In this document: piece by piece, positions 6,256-14,091 of the stretch | Layout: each line of letters begins with the position of its first letter | Position numbering within the stretch: position 1 is the first letter of the stretch | DNA from: Flavobacterium psychrophilum | GTDB lineage: Bacteria > Bacteroidota > Bacteroidia > Flavobacteriales > Flavobacteriaceae | Length of the DNA stretch: 15,497 nucleotides | NCBI GenBank assembly: GCA_003243255.1 | Contig: QFQM01000104.1 | Span: 1 to 15,497, forward strand | Reading direction: 5' to 3' | Program-made: the position numbers and the translations under genes | The notes under the pieces: model-generated | Databases searched by the model: none | What the model saw: the letters and a program-made list of their open reading frames with translations, nothing else | What the model was told of the DNA's origin: nothing

Positions 6256-8151
6256 ATGATTTTTAGATTTTTATTGTCTTTATTCTTTCTGTGTCAGACA
6301 CTTTGTGCGCAGGAAGTTGACTTGTCTGTTGCAAATATTCCTGAAAATTTAAAAGAGAATGCCGATGCTGTAGTACGGCTTGATAAGACTGATATTGAGA
6401 TAACCTCAATAAAGTCGATGGCTGTAAAAAAGACTAGGATTATAACAATATTAAATAAAAGCGGACTCAATTATATTAACGCCGAAGAATATTACAACAA
6501 AAGGACTACTATTAAATCTATTGAAGCTGTTGTTTATGACAGTCAGGGCAAACAACTGAAAAAACTTAAAAGAAAAGATTTCAGGGATATTTCAATATCA
6601 GAGGGATATAGTATTTCTGATGACAGGATGCTATATCTTGATTATACACCTGCTGCCTATCCTTTTACCATAGTGTATACCTGTGAGGAAGAAACCTCTA
6701 ATACTGCATTTATTCCTCAATGGTCTCCGGTTGAAGGTTTTTATGTGAGCATGGAAAAATCTGAAATAAATTTAAAATCGGATCCTGCCCTTGGGCTTAA
6801 ATACAGGGAGTATAATTTTGAAGGTGCCGATATAACCAAACAGGAATCCGCAGGGCAGCTGTCTTTTAAAAAAGAGAATTTACAGGCATCTAAGCGAGAA
6901 GATTATTCACCTTCGCCTGTTAAGACAGCTCCGCATGTGTCTTTCGGGCTCGATAAATTCTATCTTGAAGGGGTTGAAGGTAATGCAGCTTCATGGGAGC
7001 AGTTTGGAGCTTGGTACTACGAAAATCTCTTAACAGGAACCGATGAACTTTTGCCCGAAACGGTTACAAAAGCAAAAGGGCTTACAGCAAACGAAACAGA
7101 TCCGTTGAAGAAGGCTAAAATATTATATGAATATATGCAGTCTAAAACCAGGTATGTAAGTATTCAGTTAGGGATAGGCGGATGGAAGCCTATGCAGGCC
7201 AAAGACGTTGACAGGTTGGGATATGGTGATTGTAAAGCACTTAGTAATTATATGAGGGCTTTACTAAAAGCTGTAGGAGTAGAGTCGTACTGTACCGTAA
7301 TATATGCCGGCAACAAACGCGATATAAGAAAAGATTTTGTGTCGATGCAGGGTAACCATATGATACTTGCCATACCGGATAATAATAATCTTGTATGGCT
7401 GGAGTGTACAAGTCAGCATGCTCCTTTTGGTTTTCAGGGTGATTTTACGGATGACAGATTTGCACTGGTACTGAAGCCAGGAAAAGGGGAGATAATTAAA
7501 ACTCATACATATGATATGAATGGCAATAGCCAAACATCAAAAGGTGCATATGCAATAAGCGAAACAGGTGCTATCAGTGCCGATGTTATGATTGTATCGA
7601 AGGGGCTTAAGTATGACCAGATTTATGGTTTGGAATCGAGATCATATGAGGATCGTGATAAATATTATAAGTCTCATTTACGAACACTTCCGGATATGAA
7701 GATCAAAAAAGCCGATCTTAAAAATAAGAAAGATTCTCAGGAATTTGTTGAGGCACTCGTTTTAGAATCTCAGGGTTATTGCAGTAAAAGCGGTAACAGG
7801 ATGATGTTTGCCGTGAATGCATTTAATGTTTATACAGATGTTCCGCAGCGTTACCGCAGCAGGAAAAATGCTTTTGAGGTAAAAACGGGATTCAGTGATA
7901 CCGATGAGGTAGTGGTAACGCTTCCGGTTGGTTTTACATTAGAAGCAATTCCGCAGAACGTAGAAATTAAAGATAAATTCGGTGTATACAAAGCGGAATA
8001 CTCTCAGCCGGAATCGGGAAAAATCCTGTTTAAGCGCAGCCTTCTTATCAACGAAGGGATTTATTCTGCAAATGAGTATGAAAATTACAGGCTTTTTATT
8101 GAAAAAATAGCACGAAATGATAATGCAAAGGCAGTTTTGCTAAAAACCTAA
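6256..8151 (+). CDS. Secreted DUF3857 and transglutaminase-like protein with Cys and His retained
   Basis: This is a 631-residue exported protein. A signal peptide ends near LCA-Q (residues 18-19). Residues about 30-230 look like the beta-rich DUF3857 domain, and about 270-410 form a transglutaminase/protease-like core (SKTRYVSIQLGIGGWKP, then GYGDCKALSNYM). A C-terminal beta-rich region follows (VVTLPVGFTLEAIP and onward). In the core, Cys326 is in GDCK and His368 in GNHM. At the third triad position the sequence is LECTS, so Glu383 stands where Asp is usual. The protein could act on peptides or cross-links in the periplasm or at the surface, but its substrate is unknown. It is first in a cluster of three related genes, 41 bases before the next. 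It is clearly more distant from the other two than they are from each other. Confidence 0.85.
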   Translation: MIFRFLLSLFFLCQTLCAQEVDLSVANIPENLKENADAVVRLDKTDIEITSIKSMAVKKTRIITILNKSGLNYINAEEYYNKRTTIKSIEAVVYDSQGKQLKKLKRKDFRDISISEGYSISDDRMLYLDYTPAAYPFTIVYTCEEETSNTAFIPQWSPVEGFYVSMEKSEINLKSDPALGLKYREYNFEGADITKQESAGQLSFKKENLQASKREDYSPSPVKTAPHVSFGLDKFYLEGVEGNAASWEQFGAWYYENLLTGTDELLPETVTKAKGLTANETDPLKKAKILYEYMQSKTRYVSIQLGIGGWKPMQAKDVDRLGYGDCKALSNYMRALLKAVGVESYCTVIYAGNKRDIRKDFVSMQGNHMILAIPDNNNLVWLECTSQHAPFGFQGDFTDDRFALVLKPGKGEIIKTHTYDMNGNSQTSKGAYAISETGAISADVMIVSKGLKYDQIYGLESRSYEDRDKYYKSHLRTLPDMKIKKADLKNKKDSQEFVEALVLESQGYCSKSGNRMMFAVNAFNVYTDVPQRYRSRKNAFEVKTGFSDTDEVVVTLPVGFTLEAIPQNVEIKDKFGVYKAEYSQPESGKILFKRSLLINEGIYSANEYENYRLFIEKIARNDNAKAVLLKT

Positions 8152-8192
8152 ATTATAATAACCAACATAAACCAAATACAATCACCTGAAAC

Positions 8193-10196
8193 ATGAAATT
8201 ACTCAACACTCTATTATTCTTTTTTATGGCCGTTTTACCGGCATCGGCACAGCAATATGAGCTTGGCGAAGTAACAAAAGAAGAGCTCGAAGAAAATAAA
8301 CACCCTGTAGATCCTTCAGCGGGTGCGGCCATCTTATTCAGTAAAGGAAAAACCTATATGTCGCTTTCCGAACAGAGTGGTTTTGATCTTGTTACTGAAG
8401 TGGAGATGAAGATCAAAATTTATACTAAAGAAGGTTATGACTGGGCTACTAAAACAATTCCGCTATACGTTTCGGGAAGCAGCAGGGAAAGCGTTGATAT
8501 TTCTAAAGCGGTAACATACAATCTTGAAGGAGGGGCTATAAAAAAATCGAAACTTAAAAGTGAAGGCGAATTTAGTGAAGCCGTAAACAAATATTGGAAT
8601 TCGAAAAAGATAATTATGCCTGATGTAAAAGAGGGAAGTATAATTGAGTACAAGTATACATTGAAATCACCATTTATCTCGGTATTTCCGGACTGGAGAT
8701 TTCAGGAAGATATTCCAGTAAATTATTCATCATATACTACTGTGATTCCGGAATATTATGTTTATAACCCTGTTTTTAGGGGATATTATTCTCCTAAAAT
8801 TACAAGAAGCAGTAAGAATACCACATACAACTATACTTCTAAAGAAAGAACGGGTTGGTATGTTTCTAAAACAACTTATGAGAACGGGCAAATAAACTAT
8901 AAGGAAAATACAACAACCTATGTTCTTGATAAGTTAGTAGCAATGAAGGAGGAAGCATTTGTTAATAATATCGCAAACTACACTGCTAGTATTGAACATG
9001 AGCTTTCGATGACTAAATATCCGAATGAGCCCATAAAAACCTTCTCGTCATCATGGGAAGATGTCGCTAAGACCATTTATAAATATGATGATTTTGGTCC
9101 TGAACTGGAAAAAACAGGATATTTTGAAAATGATCTGGCATCAGTACTTGCCGGAACTTCAACGCAGGAAGAAAAAGCATATGCTATTTTTAGTTTTGTA
9201 AAAAACAGGATGAACTGGAATGAATACTACGGCTACAGTTGTGAAGGGGGAGTGAAAAAAGCCTATAAAGATAAAACAGGAAATACGGCAGAGATTAACC
9301 TTATGCTAACGGCCATGCTTCGTTCTGCAGGACTTAATGCTAATCCGGTATTGGTAAGTACAAGAAATAACAAAATTGCGCTTTTCCCTAACAGAACTGC
9401 ATTTAATTATGTTATAGCCTCTGTTGATATTGATGGTAAAATGATGCTTTTAGACGCTACGTCTAAAGCTGCATTGCCAAATATTATTCCAACGCGTGCC
9501 ATAAACTGGTTTGGAAGGCTTATCCGTAAGGATGGCAGTTCGGCAAATATAGACCTGATGCCTCAGCAAAGCTCGAGAGAAGTGGTAAATATTTTTGCAA
9601 CAGTGGGAGCTGACGGAAAAATTACCGGAAAGGCCAAAGATCAGTATCTGGATTATAATGCATTTGTTTTCAGGGAACATATAAGCAATGTTAACAAAGA
9701 GGTTTATCTCGAAACACTCGAGAAAAAGCTGGGTGGTATTCAGGTTAGCAATTACAATGTATCAGACAAAGACTTTTCCAAGCCGGTAATTGAGGATTTT
9801 GATTTTGTTCATGATAATATGACTGATATTATAGGAGATAAGATATATTTAAACCCGATGCTTTTCTTTACACAAAAAGAAAATCCTTTTAAATCAGAAA
9901 AAAGGGATTATCCTATCGACTTTGTTTATCCGCACCAGGACAAATACATGATTAATATTACCCTTCCTGCAGGTTATGTTATAGAATCTATGCCAAAAGC
10001 CGCAACAATTGTAATGGAAGAGAATATAGGCAGTTTTAAATACAATATTGCCAGTTCTAACAACACCATACAGATAGGTGTTGTACTTGATATAAACGCA
10101 GCTTCATTAGCTCCGGACTATTATCTTACAATAAAAGATTTTTATGCTAAGATGATAGAAAAGCAAAACGAAAAGATAGTGCTTAAAAAAGCATAA
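8193..10196 (+). CDS. Secreted DUF3857/transglutaminase-fold protein, catalytic Cys and His replaced
   Basis: This is a 667-residue exported protein with a signal peptide ending at about ASA-Q (residue 19). It has the same domain plan as its upstream neighbour: an N-terminal DUF3857-type beta region, a transglutaminase-fold core at about 310-450, and a C-terminal beta-rich part. The core is recognisable (VKNRMNWNEYYGYSCEGGV, GNTAEINLMLTAML, LLDATSKAALPN), but the nucleophile position is Thr365 (GNTA against GDCK) and the histidine position is Asn405 (FNYV against NHMI). Asp421 remains. It is therefore probably not a working thiol enzyme and may bind a ligand or act structurally. It is a tandem paralogue of the next gene: 24 of 35 residues match by eye just after the signal peptides. 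Its TAA shares one base with the next ATG. Confidence 0.83.
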   Translation: MKLLNTLLFFFMAVLPASAQQYELGEVTKEELEENKHPVDPSAGAAILFSKGKTYMSLSEQSGFDLVTEVEMKIKIYTKEGYDWATKTIPLYVSGSSRESVDISKAVTYNLEGGAIKKSKLKSEGEFSEAVNKYWNSKKIIMPDVKEGSIIEYKYTLKSPFISVFPDWRFQEDIPVNYSSYTTVIPEYYVYNPVFRGYYSPKITRSSKNTTYNYTSKERTGWYVSKTTYENGQINYKENTTTYVLDKLVAMKEEAFVNNIANYTASIEHELSMTKYPNEPIKTFSSSWEDVAKTIYKYDDFGPELEKTGYFENDLASVLAGTSTQEEKAYAIFSFVKNRMNWNEYYGYSCEGGVKKAYKDKTGNTAEINLMLTAMLRSAGLNANPVLVSTRNNKIALFPNRTAFNYVIASVDIDGKMMLLDATSKAALPNIIPTRAINWFGRLIRKDGSSANIDLMPQQSSREVVNIFATVGADGKITGKAKDQYLDYNAFVFREHISNVNKEVYLETLEKKLGGIQVSNYNVSDKDFSKPVIEDFDFVHDNMTDIIGDKIYLNPMLFFTQKENPFKSEKRDYPIDFVYPHQDKYMINITLPAGYVIESMPKAATIVMEENIGSFKYNIASSNNTIQIGVVLDINAASLAPDYYLTIKDFYAKMIEKQNEKIVLKKA

Positions 10197-12130
10197 TGAA
10201 AAAGTTAGTATATGTCATTTTTGGCCTTATTATAGCATTGTTGCCACAAATATTGTTGGCTCAGCAATTTGAATTGGGTAAAGTAACCAAAAATGAGCTT
10301 TTGGAAAGGCACCATCCTGCTGATACTTCTGCATCTGCTGCGATCTTATATGAAAAAGGTAAAACCTATTTTAAGTATGCAGGTTTTTACTGGATTATGG
10401 TTACTGAAGTTGAAAGGCGTATAAAGATTTATAAAAAATCGGGCTATGATTTTGCCAATCAGGAGCTCAGCTATTATGTTGGCAATAGTGATTATAATAC
10501 TTTTTCTGATGCATGTACCTATAATTTGAACGGAGGCGATATCATAAAAACAAAACTTGGGAGTGAACATGAATTTGTTCAGCCAGTTGGGGAATATGGA
10601 GAATCTAAAAAAATATTTTTTCCTGATGTAAAAGAAGGAAGTATTGTTGAGTTTAAATACACTAAGATGAAGCGGTGGAAAGGCTACATGCCAGACTGGT
10701 ATTTTCAGGAGGATATGCCTATGAATAGCAGCGAATATACCGTTGCAATTCCGGCTTATTTTACGCATCACAGCATAATATCAGGGAATATAAAGGTAAA
10801 CAGTACTCCGCAGGTTACAGTAAGAGGTGACGGTTTTCAGGAAAACAGGGTAACTTATTCGGCAAAAAATATCCCGGCTATAACTCATCAGCCTTATGTG
10901 AATAATATAGACAATTACAGGCCTTGCGTTAAGCATGAACTTGTAGCTTTTACCAATTTTGCAGGTGAAGAGACAAAATTTGCGACCAGCTGGAAGTCAT
11001 TAGTCCTTTCGCTTTTTGAAGATGAAGATTTTGGCAAACAAATAGAACAACAGGCCTATTTTAAAAAGGATATTGATGGTCTTTTAAGGGATGGAATGAC
11101 GACCGAAGAAAGAATCAATGCTGTTTTTAACTACGTCCAAAACAGGATGGAGTGGAACAAATATGTTGGTTTTTCATGCAATCAGGGTGTTAGGGAGGCT
11201 TATAAGCTGAAAAAAGGAAATACGGCCGAGATAAACCTTATGCTTATTGCAATGCTAAAATATTTAAAAATTGATGCAGTACCGGTATTGTTAGCCACCA
11301 AAAACAAAACTATACCGCAATATCCCAGTCTAGAAGCTTTTAATTATGTATTATGCGGTGTTCAGTTAGGAGGTGATTTTATTTTGTTAGATGCTACAAG
11401 TAAATTTACTACACCGGGTCTTATCCGTCCTGTAGCTCTTAATCATTATGGTAGAAAAATCAGACCTGATGGCAGCGCAATAGAAGTTGATCTTGAGCCT
11501 AAACATATAGCGAGGAGTATATACAATATAGTTGGAGCAATTAGTGGAGATGGTGGAGTTTCCGGTAAAATAAGGGTGCAGTATTCAGACTATCAGGCTA
11601 TAGAAATGCGGGAAGGGGTTGGGTTTGAAAAAAAAGAAAAATACATTAATGGTTTGGAGGAAGCTTTTGAAGGAACTCAAATTTCGGATCATACATTTAA
11701 AAATGAGTCACCAAATCCTTTATTGGAAGAATATTCATTTACAAACAGCACCATTTCAGATATAATAGGGGAAAAGATAATCATTAGTCCGATGTTATTT
11801 TTTGCATCAAAAAGCAACCCTTTTCTTGCAGAGGAAAGATTATATCCTATTGATTTTACCTACCCGTGCCAATATAAATATATGATTACATTAACTTTGC
11901 CTAAGGGATATACTGTTCAAAGCTCTCCTGAGTCGGGTTCAATATCTATGGGCGATAATATCGCCAGCTTTAAATATGTTATCAATATAAAAGATAATCA
12001 ATTACAGCTTAATGTAATATTCGATATTAATCAGGCGGTCATAGCAAAAGAGAATTATAATGCTTTGAAAGAATTCTACCAAAAAATGATTGAAAAGGAA
12101 AATAATAAACTTATTCTAAAAAAAGCATAA
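10196..12130 (+). CDS. Secreted DUF3857/transglutaminase-fold protein, second degenerate paralogue
   Basis: This is a 644-residue exported protein with a signal peptide ending near LLA-Q (residue 22). It shares the whole layout of the preceding protein, including the mature start QQFELGKVTKNEL, the VQNRMEWNKYVGFSC segment, GNTAEINLMLIAML and the C-terminal FYQKMIEKENNKLILKKA. The transglutaminase triad is again broken in the same way: Thr343 for Cys, Asn383 for His, with Asp399 kept. The identical replacements mean the change predates the duplication. It overlaps its paralogue by one base and ends two bases before the MazG-like gene, so expression is likely shared. The substrate and role are unknown. 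Confidence 0.83.
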   Translation: MKKLVYVIFGLIIALLPQILLAQQFELGKVTKNELLERHHPADTSASAAILYEKGKTYFKYAGFYWIMVTEVERRIKIYKKSGYDFANQELSYYVGNSDYNTFSDACTYNLNGGDIIKTKLGSEHEFVQPVGEYGESKKIFFPDVKEGSIVEFKYTKMKRWKGYMPDWYFQEDMPMNSSEYTVAIPAYFTHHSIISGNIKVNSTPQVTVRGDGFQENRVTYSAKNIPAITHQPYVNNIDNYRPCVKHELVAFTNFAGEETKFATSWKSLVLSLFEDEDFGKQIEQQAYFKKDIDGLLRDGMTTEERINAVFNYVQNRMEWNKYVGFSCNQGVREAYKLKKGNTAEINLMLIAMLKYLKIDAVPVLLATKNKTIPQYPSLEAFNYVLCGVQLGGDFILLDATSKFTTPGLIRPVALNHYGRKIRPDGSAIEVDLEPKHIARSIYNIVGAISGDGGVSGKIRVQYSDYQAIEMREGVGFEKKEKYINGLEEAFEGTQISDHTFKNESPNPLLEEYSFTNSTISDIIGEKIIISPMLFFASKSNPFLAEERLYPIDFTYPCQYKYMITLTLPKGYTVQSSPESGSISMGDNIASFKYVINIKDNQLQLNVIFDINQAVIAKENYNALKEFYQKMIEKENNKLILKKA

Positions 12131-12132
12131 CC

Positions 12133-12459
12133 ATGAATATCAAAAACGCCCAATTAGACGTAGATAACTGGATAAAAGAGCACGGAGTTCGCTACTTTAA
12201 TGAGCTTACCAATATGGCTCAGCTTACTGAAGAAGTAGGTGAGGTAGCCCGTATCATTGCCCGCCGTTATGGTGAGCAGAGCGAAAAAGAAAGCGACAAG
12301 AATAAAGACCTGGGAGAAGAGCTTGCCGATGTGGTTTTTGTAGTGCTTTGCCTGGCGAACCAGACAGGAGTTGACCTACAGGCGGCCTTTGATAAAAAAA
12401 TGGACCTGAAAACCAAGCGTGATCACGACAGGCATCATAATAACGAAAAACTCAAATAA
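12133..12459 (+). CDS. MazG-like nucleotide pyrophosphohydrolase
   Basis: This 108-residue all-alpha NTP pyrophosphohydrolase carries a single MazG-type domain. The metal-binding motif is visible as EEVGE (Glu33, Glu34, Glu37) followed by EELAD (Glu63 and Asp66), the EExxE...ExxD pattern that binds Mg. Such small members hydrolyse (d)NTPs to monophosphate and pyrophosphate and are thought to clean up non-canonical nucleotides; the substrate cannot be read from sequence. It is shorter than E. coli MazG (two domains), as usual for this subgroup. It starts two bases after the DUF3857 cluster, and the next gene begins one base after its stop. Confidence 0.88.
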   Translation: MNIKNAQLDVDNWIKEHGVRYFNELTNMAQLTEEVGEVARIIARRYGEQSEKESDKNKDLGEELADVVFVVLCLANQTGVDLQAAFDKKMDLKTKRDHDRHHNNEKLK

Positions 12460-12460
12460 G

Positions 12461-12673
12461 ATGCGACTCAAGCTTGCCCAGTTTTTAGGAGGGATAATTC
12501 TGTATTCGATATTTGGGGTGTTGATGATATTGATTTCAGGTATAGGTTTTAAAGGTCAATGGACCTTTCTTAGCATCTGGATAGTGGGTATGTCGCTGCT
12601 GCACGTAATTATCATCGAACCCATGCGCCTAAGAATGGCAAAACGAAAAGCTGAGCTTCAAAAAAAGAAATAG
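12461..12673 (+). CDS. Small hypothetical membrane protein
   Basis: This 70-residue protein is not recognised. Two hydrophobic helices are predicted by eye at about residues 7-29 and 33-52, followed by a strongly basic C-terminal tail (MRLRMAKRKAELQKKK) that should stay in the cytoplasm, which suggests both ends inside. I chose the ATG at 12461, one base after the MazG-like stop, over an in-frame ATG at 12419. The earlier start would lie inside the upstream gene and add a 14-residue polar stretch unlike a membrane N-terminus. It ends three bases before aroA, so it sits in the same transcript. Confidence 0.7.
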   Translation: MRLKLAQFLGGIILYSIFGVLMILISGIGFKGQWTFLSIWIVGMSLLHVIIIEPMRLRMAKRKAELQKKK

Positions 12674-12676
12674 CAA

Positions 12677-13951
12677 ATGGGAGATATCCGTCTCAATTTA
12701 CCTGCAGAGATCCTTTCTGCTTCATTGCATATATCAGGGAGCAAGTCGGAAACGAACAGGCTATTGTTGCTTCAGTCATTATATCCGGGTATTACCATAG
12801 AGAATGTTTCCGAATCGGATGATAGCCAGGCGATGCGAATGGCTTTGTCGTCAAAAGAAGAGTTGATAGATATTCACCATGCAGGCACTGCAATGCGTTT
12901 TCTTACAGCCTATTTTTCAATCCAGAAAGGTAGGAAAGTCGTGTTGACAGGTTCAGCGCGCATGAAAGAACGTCCTGTTGGTGTGCTCGCAGATGCTTTA
13001 CGAACTCTTGGAGCTGATATAGAGTATATAGAAAATGAAGGTTTTCCACCTATTAGGATAAAAGGTAAAAAACTCAGCGGTAATAGCGTTGCCATAAAAG
13101 CCAATGTAAGCAGCCAGTATATAACGGCATTACTTCTTATTGCTGCTAAGCTTGAAAACGGACTTGAAATAATTCTTGACGGTGAAATCACATCGCGTCC
13201 TTATCTCGAAATGACACTTTCATTACTTAATGAAGTAGGGATTGAAACATTGTTTCGGGATAATATCATTAAAGTAAGTCCGGCAACCGGCAACCGGCAA
13301 CCGGCAACCATTATTGTAGAGAGCGACTGGAGTTCTGCGTCTTACTTTTATTCCATTATTGCGCTTTCGGAAGTCGGAACTACAATAACATTGTCTTCCT
13401 ACAAACAGAACAGCCTTCAGGGTGACAGGGCGTTGGCAGAAATATACCAGGCTCTTGGGGTAACAACTGAGTTTAACGGTAGCTCAATTACCTTAACGAA
13501 GGTTAGCCGTGAACTCTCAACGGTGAAATGTCAGCTAAATGATACTCCCGATATTGCCCAGACCATAGCTGTAACCTGCTTTGGATTAGGGACTGGCTGC
13601 CACCTTACGGGATTACATACGTTAAAAATAAAAGAAACCGACAGGCTGGAAGCACTTAAAACCGAACTTGAAAAGCTTGGTGCTAAAATTAATGTGACTG
13701 ATGATAGCCTTACATTGAAGCCACACTCATTATTTCAAAGCAAGAGTGAAGCTGGCTCCCTCTCCTTGGGAGAGGGGTGGGGTGAGGCTACCGCTATCAA
13801 TACCTACAATGATCATAGGATGGCTATGGCCTTCGCGCCACTGGCAGTAAAGGTACCGATTGTTATTAATGACGCCGAAGTGGTTTCAAAATCATACCCT
13901 GCATTTTGGGATGATCTTGCAACAATTGGTTTTGAAATTAATACCCTTTAG
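12677..13951 (+). CDS. aroA: 3-phosphoshikimate 1-carboxyvinyltransferase (EPSP synthase), with two repeat-derived insertions
   Basis: This 424-residue enzyme joins PEP and shikimate 3-phosphate, the sixth shikimate-pathway step. Family motifs: SGSKSETNR at about 20-28, HHAGTAMRFLTA from about 67 (E. coli has NAGTAMRPL), ITSRPYLEMT, SDWSSASYF, DTPDIAQTIAV with the catalytic Asp, LKIKETDRLEALKTEL, and YNDHRMAMAFAPLA with Asp379-His380-Arg381. Two stretches do not belong to the family. Residues 202-211 are encoded by four exact CCGGCAA heptamers, and about 357-371 (SEAGSLSLGEGWGEA) by a GC-rich hairpin element. Both are in frame, lie in loops that vary in the family, and leave the active-site motifs intact, so the enzyme is probably functional. 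It closes the tightly packed run from 6256. The DAHP synthase of the same pathway is encoded at 3658. Confidence 0.94.
   Translation: MGDIRLNLPAEILSASLHISGSKSETNRLLLLQSLYPGITIENVSESDDSQAMRMALSSKEELIDIHHAGTAMRFLTAYFSIQKGRKVVLTGSARMKERPVGVLADALRTLGADIEYIENEGFPPIRIKGKKLSGNSVAIKANVSSQYITALLLIAAKLENGLEIILDGEITSRPYLEMTLSLLNEVGIETLFRDNIIKVSPATGNRQPATIIVESDWSSASYFYSIIALSEVGTTITLSSYKQNSLQGDRALAEIYQALGVTTEFNGSSITLTKVSRELSTVKCQLNDTPDIAQTIAVTCFGLGTGCHLTGLHTLKIKETDRLEALKTELEKLGAKINVTDDSLTLKPHSLFQSKSEAGSLSLGEGWGEATAINTYNDHRMAMAFAPLAVKVPIVINDAEVVSKSYPAFWDDLATIGFEINTL
13280..13307 (+). repeat. Four perfect CCGGCAA tandem heptamers inside aroA
   Basis: Four exact 7-base units at 13280-13286, 13287-13293, 13294-13300 and 13301-13307 encode Pro-Ala-Thr-Gly-Asn-Arg-Gln-Pro-Ala. 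The local GC content is far above the surrounding gene. The unit is not a multiple of three, so gain or loss of one copy would shift the aroA frame. Confidence 0.95.
13750..13790 (+). repeat. GC-rich hairpin repeat element inside aroA
   Basis: CCCTCTCC (13758-13765) and GGAGAGGG (13769-13776) form a perfect 8-bp inverted repeat with a 3-base loop, followed by a G-rich tail (GGTGGGGTGAGG) to 13788. It reads in frame as SLSLGEGWGEA. I recall very similar elements scattered through Bacteroidota genomes, but cannot confirm it here. The outer limits given are approximate. Confidence 0.75.
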
Positions 13952-14001
13952 GTACTTAACCCACTGTTTTTAAGGATTACAATAAATAAATGGCAAAACA
14001 C

Positions 14002-14033
14002 TTGACAACGCCTGTTTGACGATAGTATATTTG
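14002..14033 (+). promoter_or_regulatory. Flavobacterial promoter for queA
   Basis: TTG at 14002-14004 and TATATTTG at 14026-14033 are separated by 21 bases, the best match to the TTG-N(17-23)-TAnnTTTG consensus in the window. The expected start point, near 14040, leaves an untranslated leader of about 50 bases. The rest of the 140-base gap between aroA and queA (13952-14091) holds no clear terminator. Confidence 0.75.
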
Positions 14034-14091
14034 CACCCAATTAAAGCATTTTGGCAAATAAGCCCTAACCGCCTAAAAACAAAAACAAAAG

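Noticed and set aside
12419..12460. Earlier in-frame ATG for the small membrane protein
   Set aside because: It would begin inside the MazG-like gene and add a polar N-terminus; the ATG at 12461, one base after the upstream stop, fits better.
12875..12910. HHAGTAMRFL in AroA (Phe75 where E. coli has Pro101) as a glyphosate-resistance signature
   Set aside because: I recall AGTA-x-RFL as usual for Bacteroidota EPSP synthases, so it is probably a lineage trait; resistance cannot be inferred from it.
13280..13307. Tandem heptamers as a CRISPR-like array
   Set aside because: The units are contiguous 7-mers without spacers and lie inside a coding sequence.
12677..13951. aroA as a pseudogene because of its two repeat insertions
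   Set aside because: Both insertions preserve the frame, all active-site motifs remain, and no internal stop is present.
14034..14091. Possible preQ1 riboswitch in the queA leader
   Set aside because: There is a small GGC/GCC hairpin and an A-rich tail, but no G-rich stem with the matching loop and pseudoknot expected of a preQ1 aptamer.
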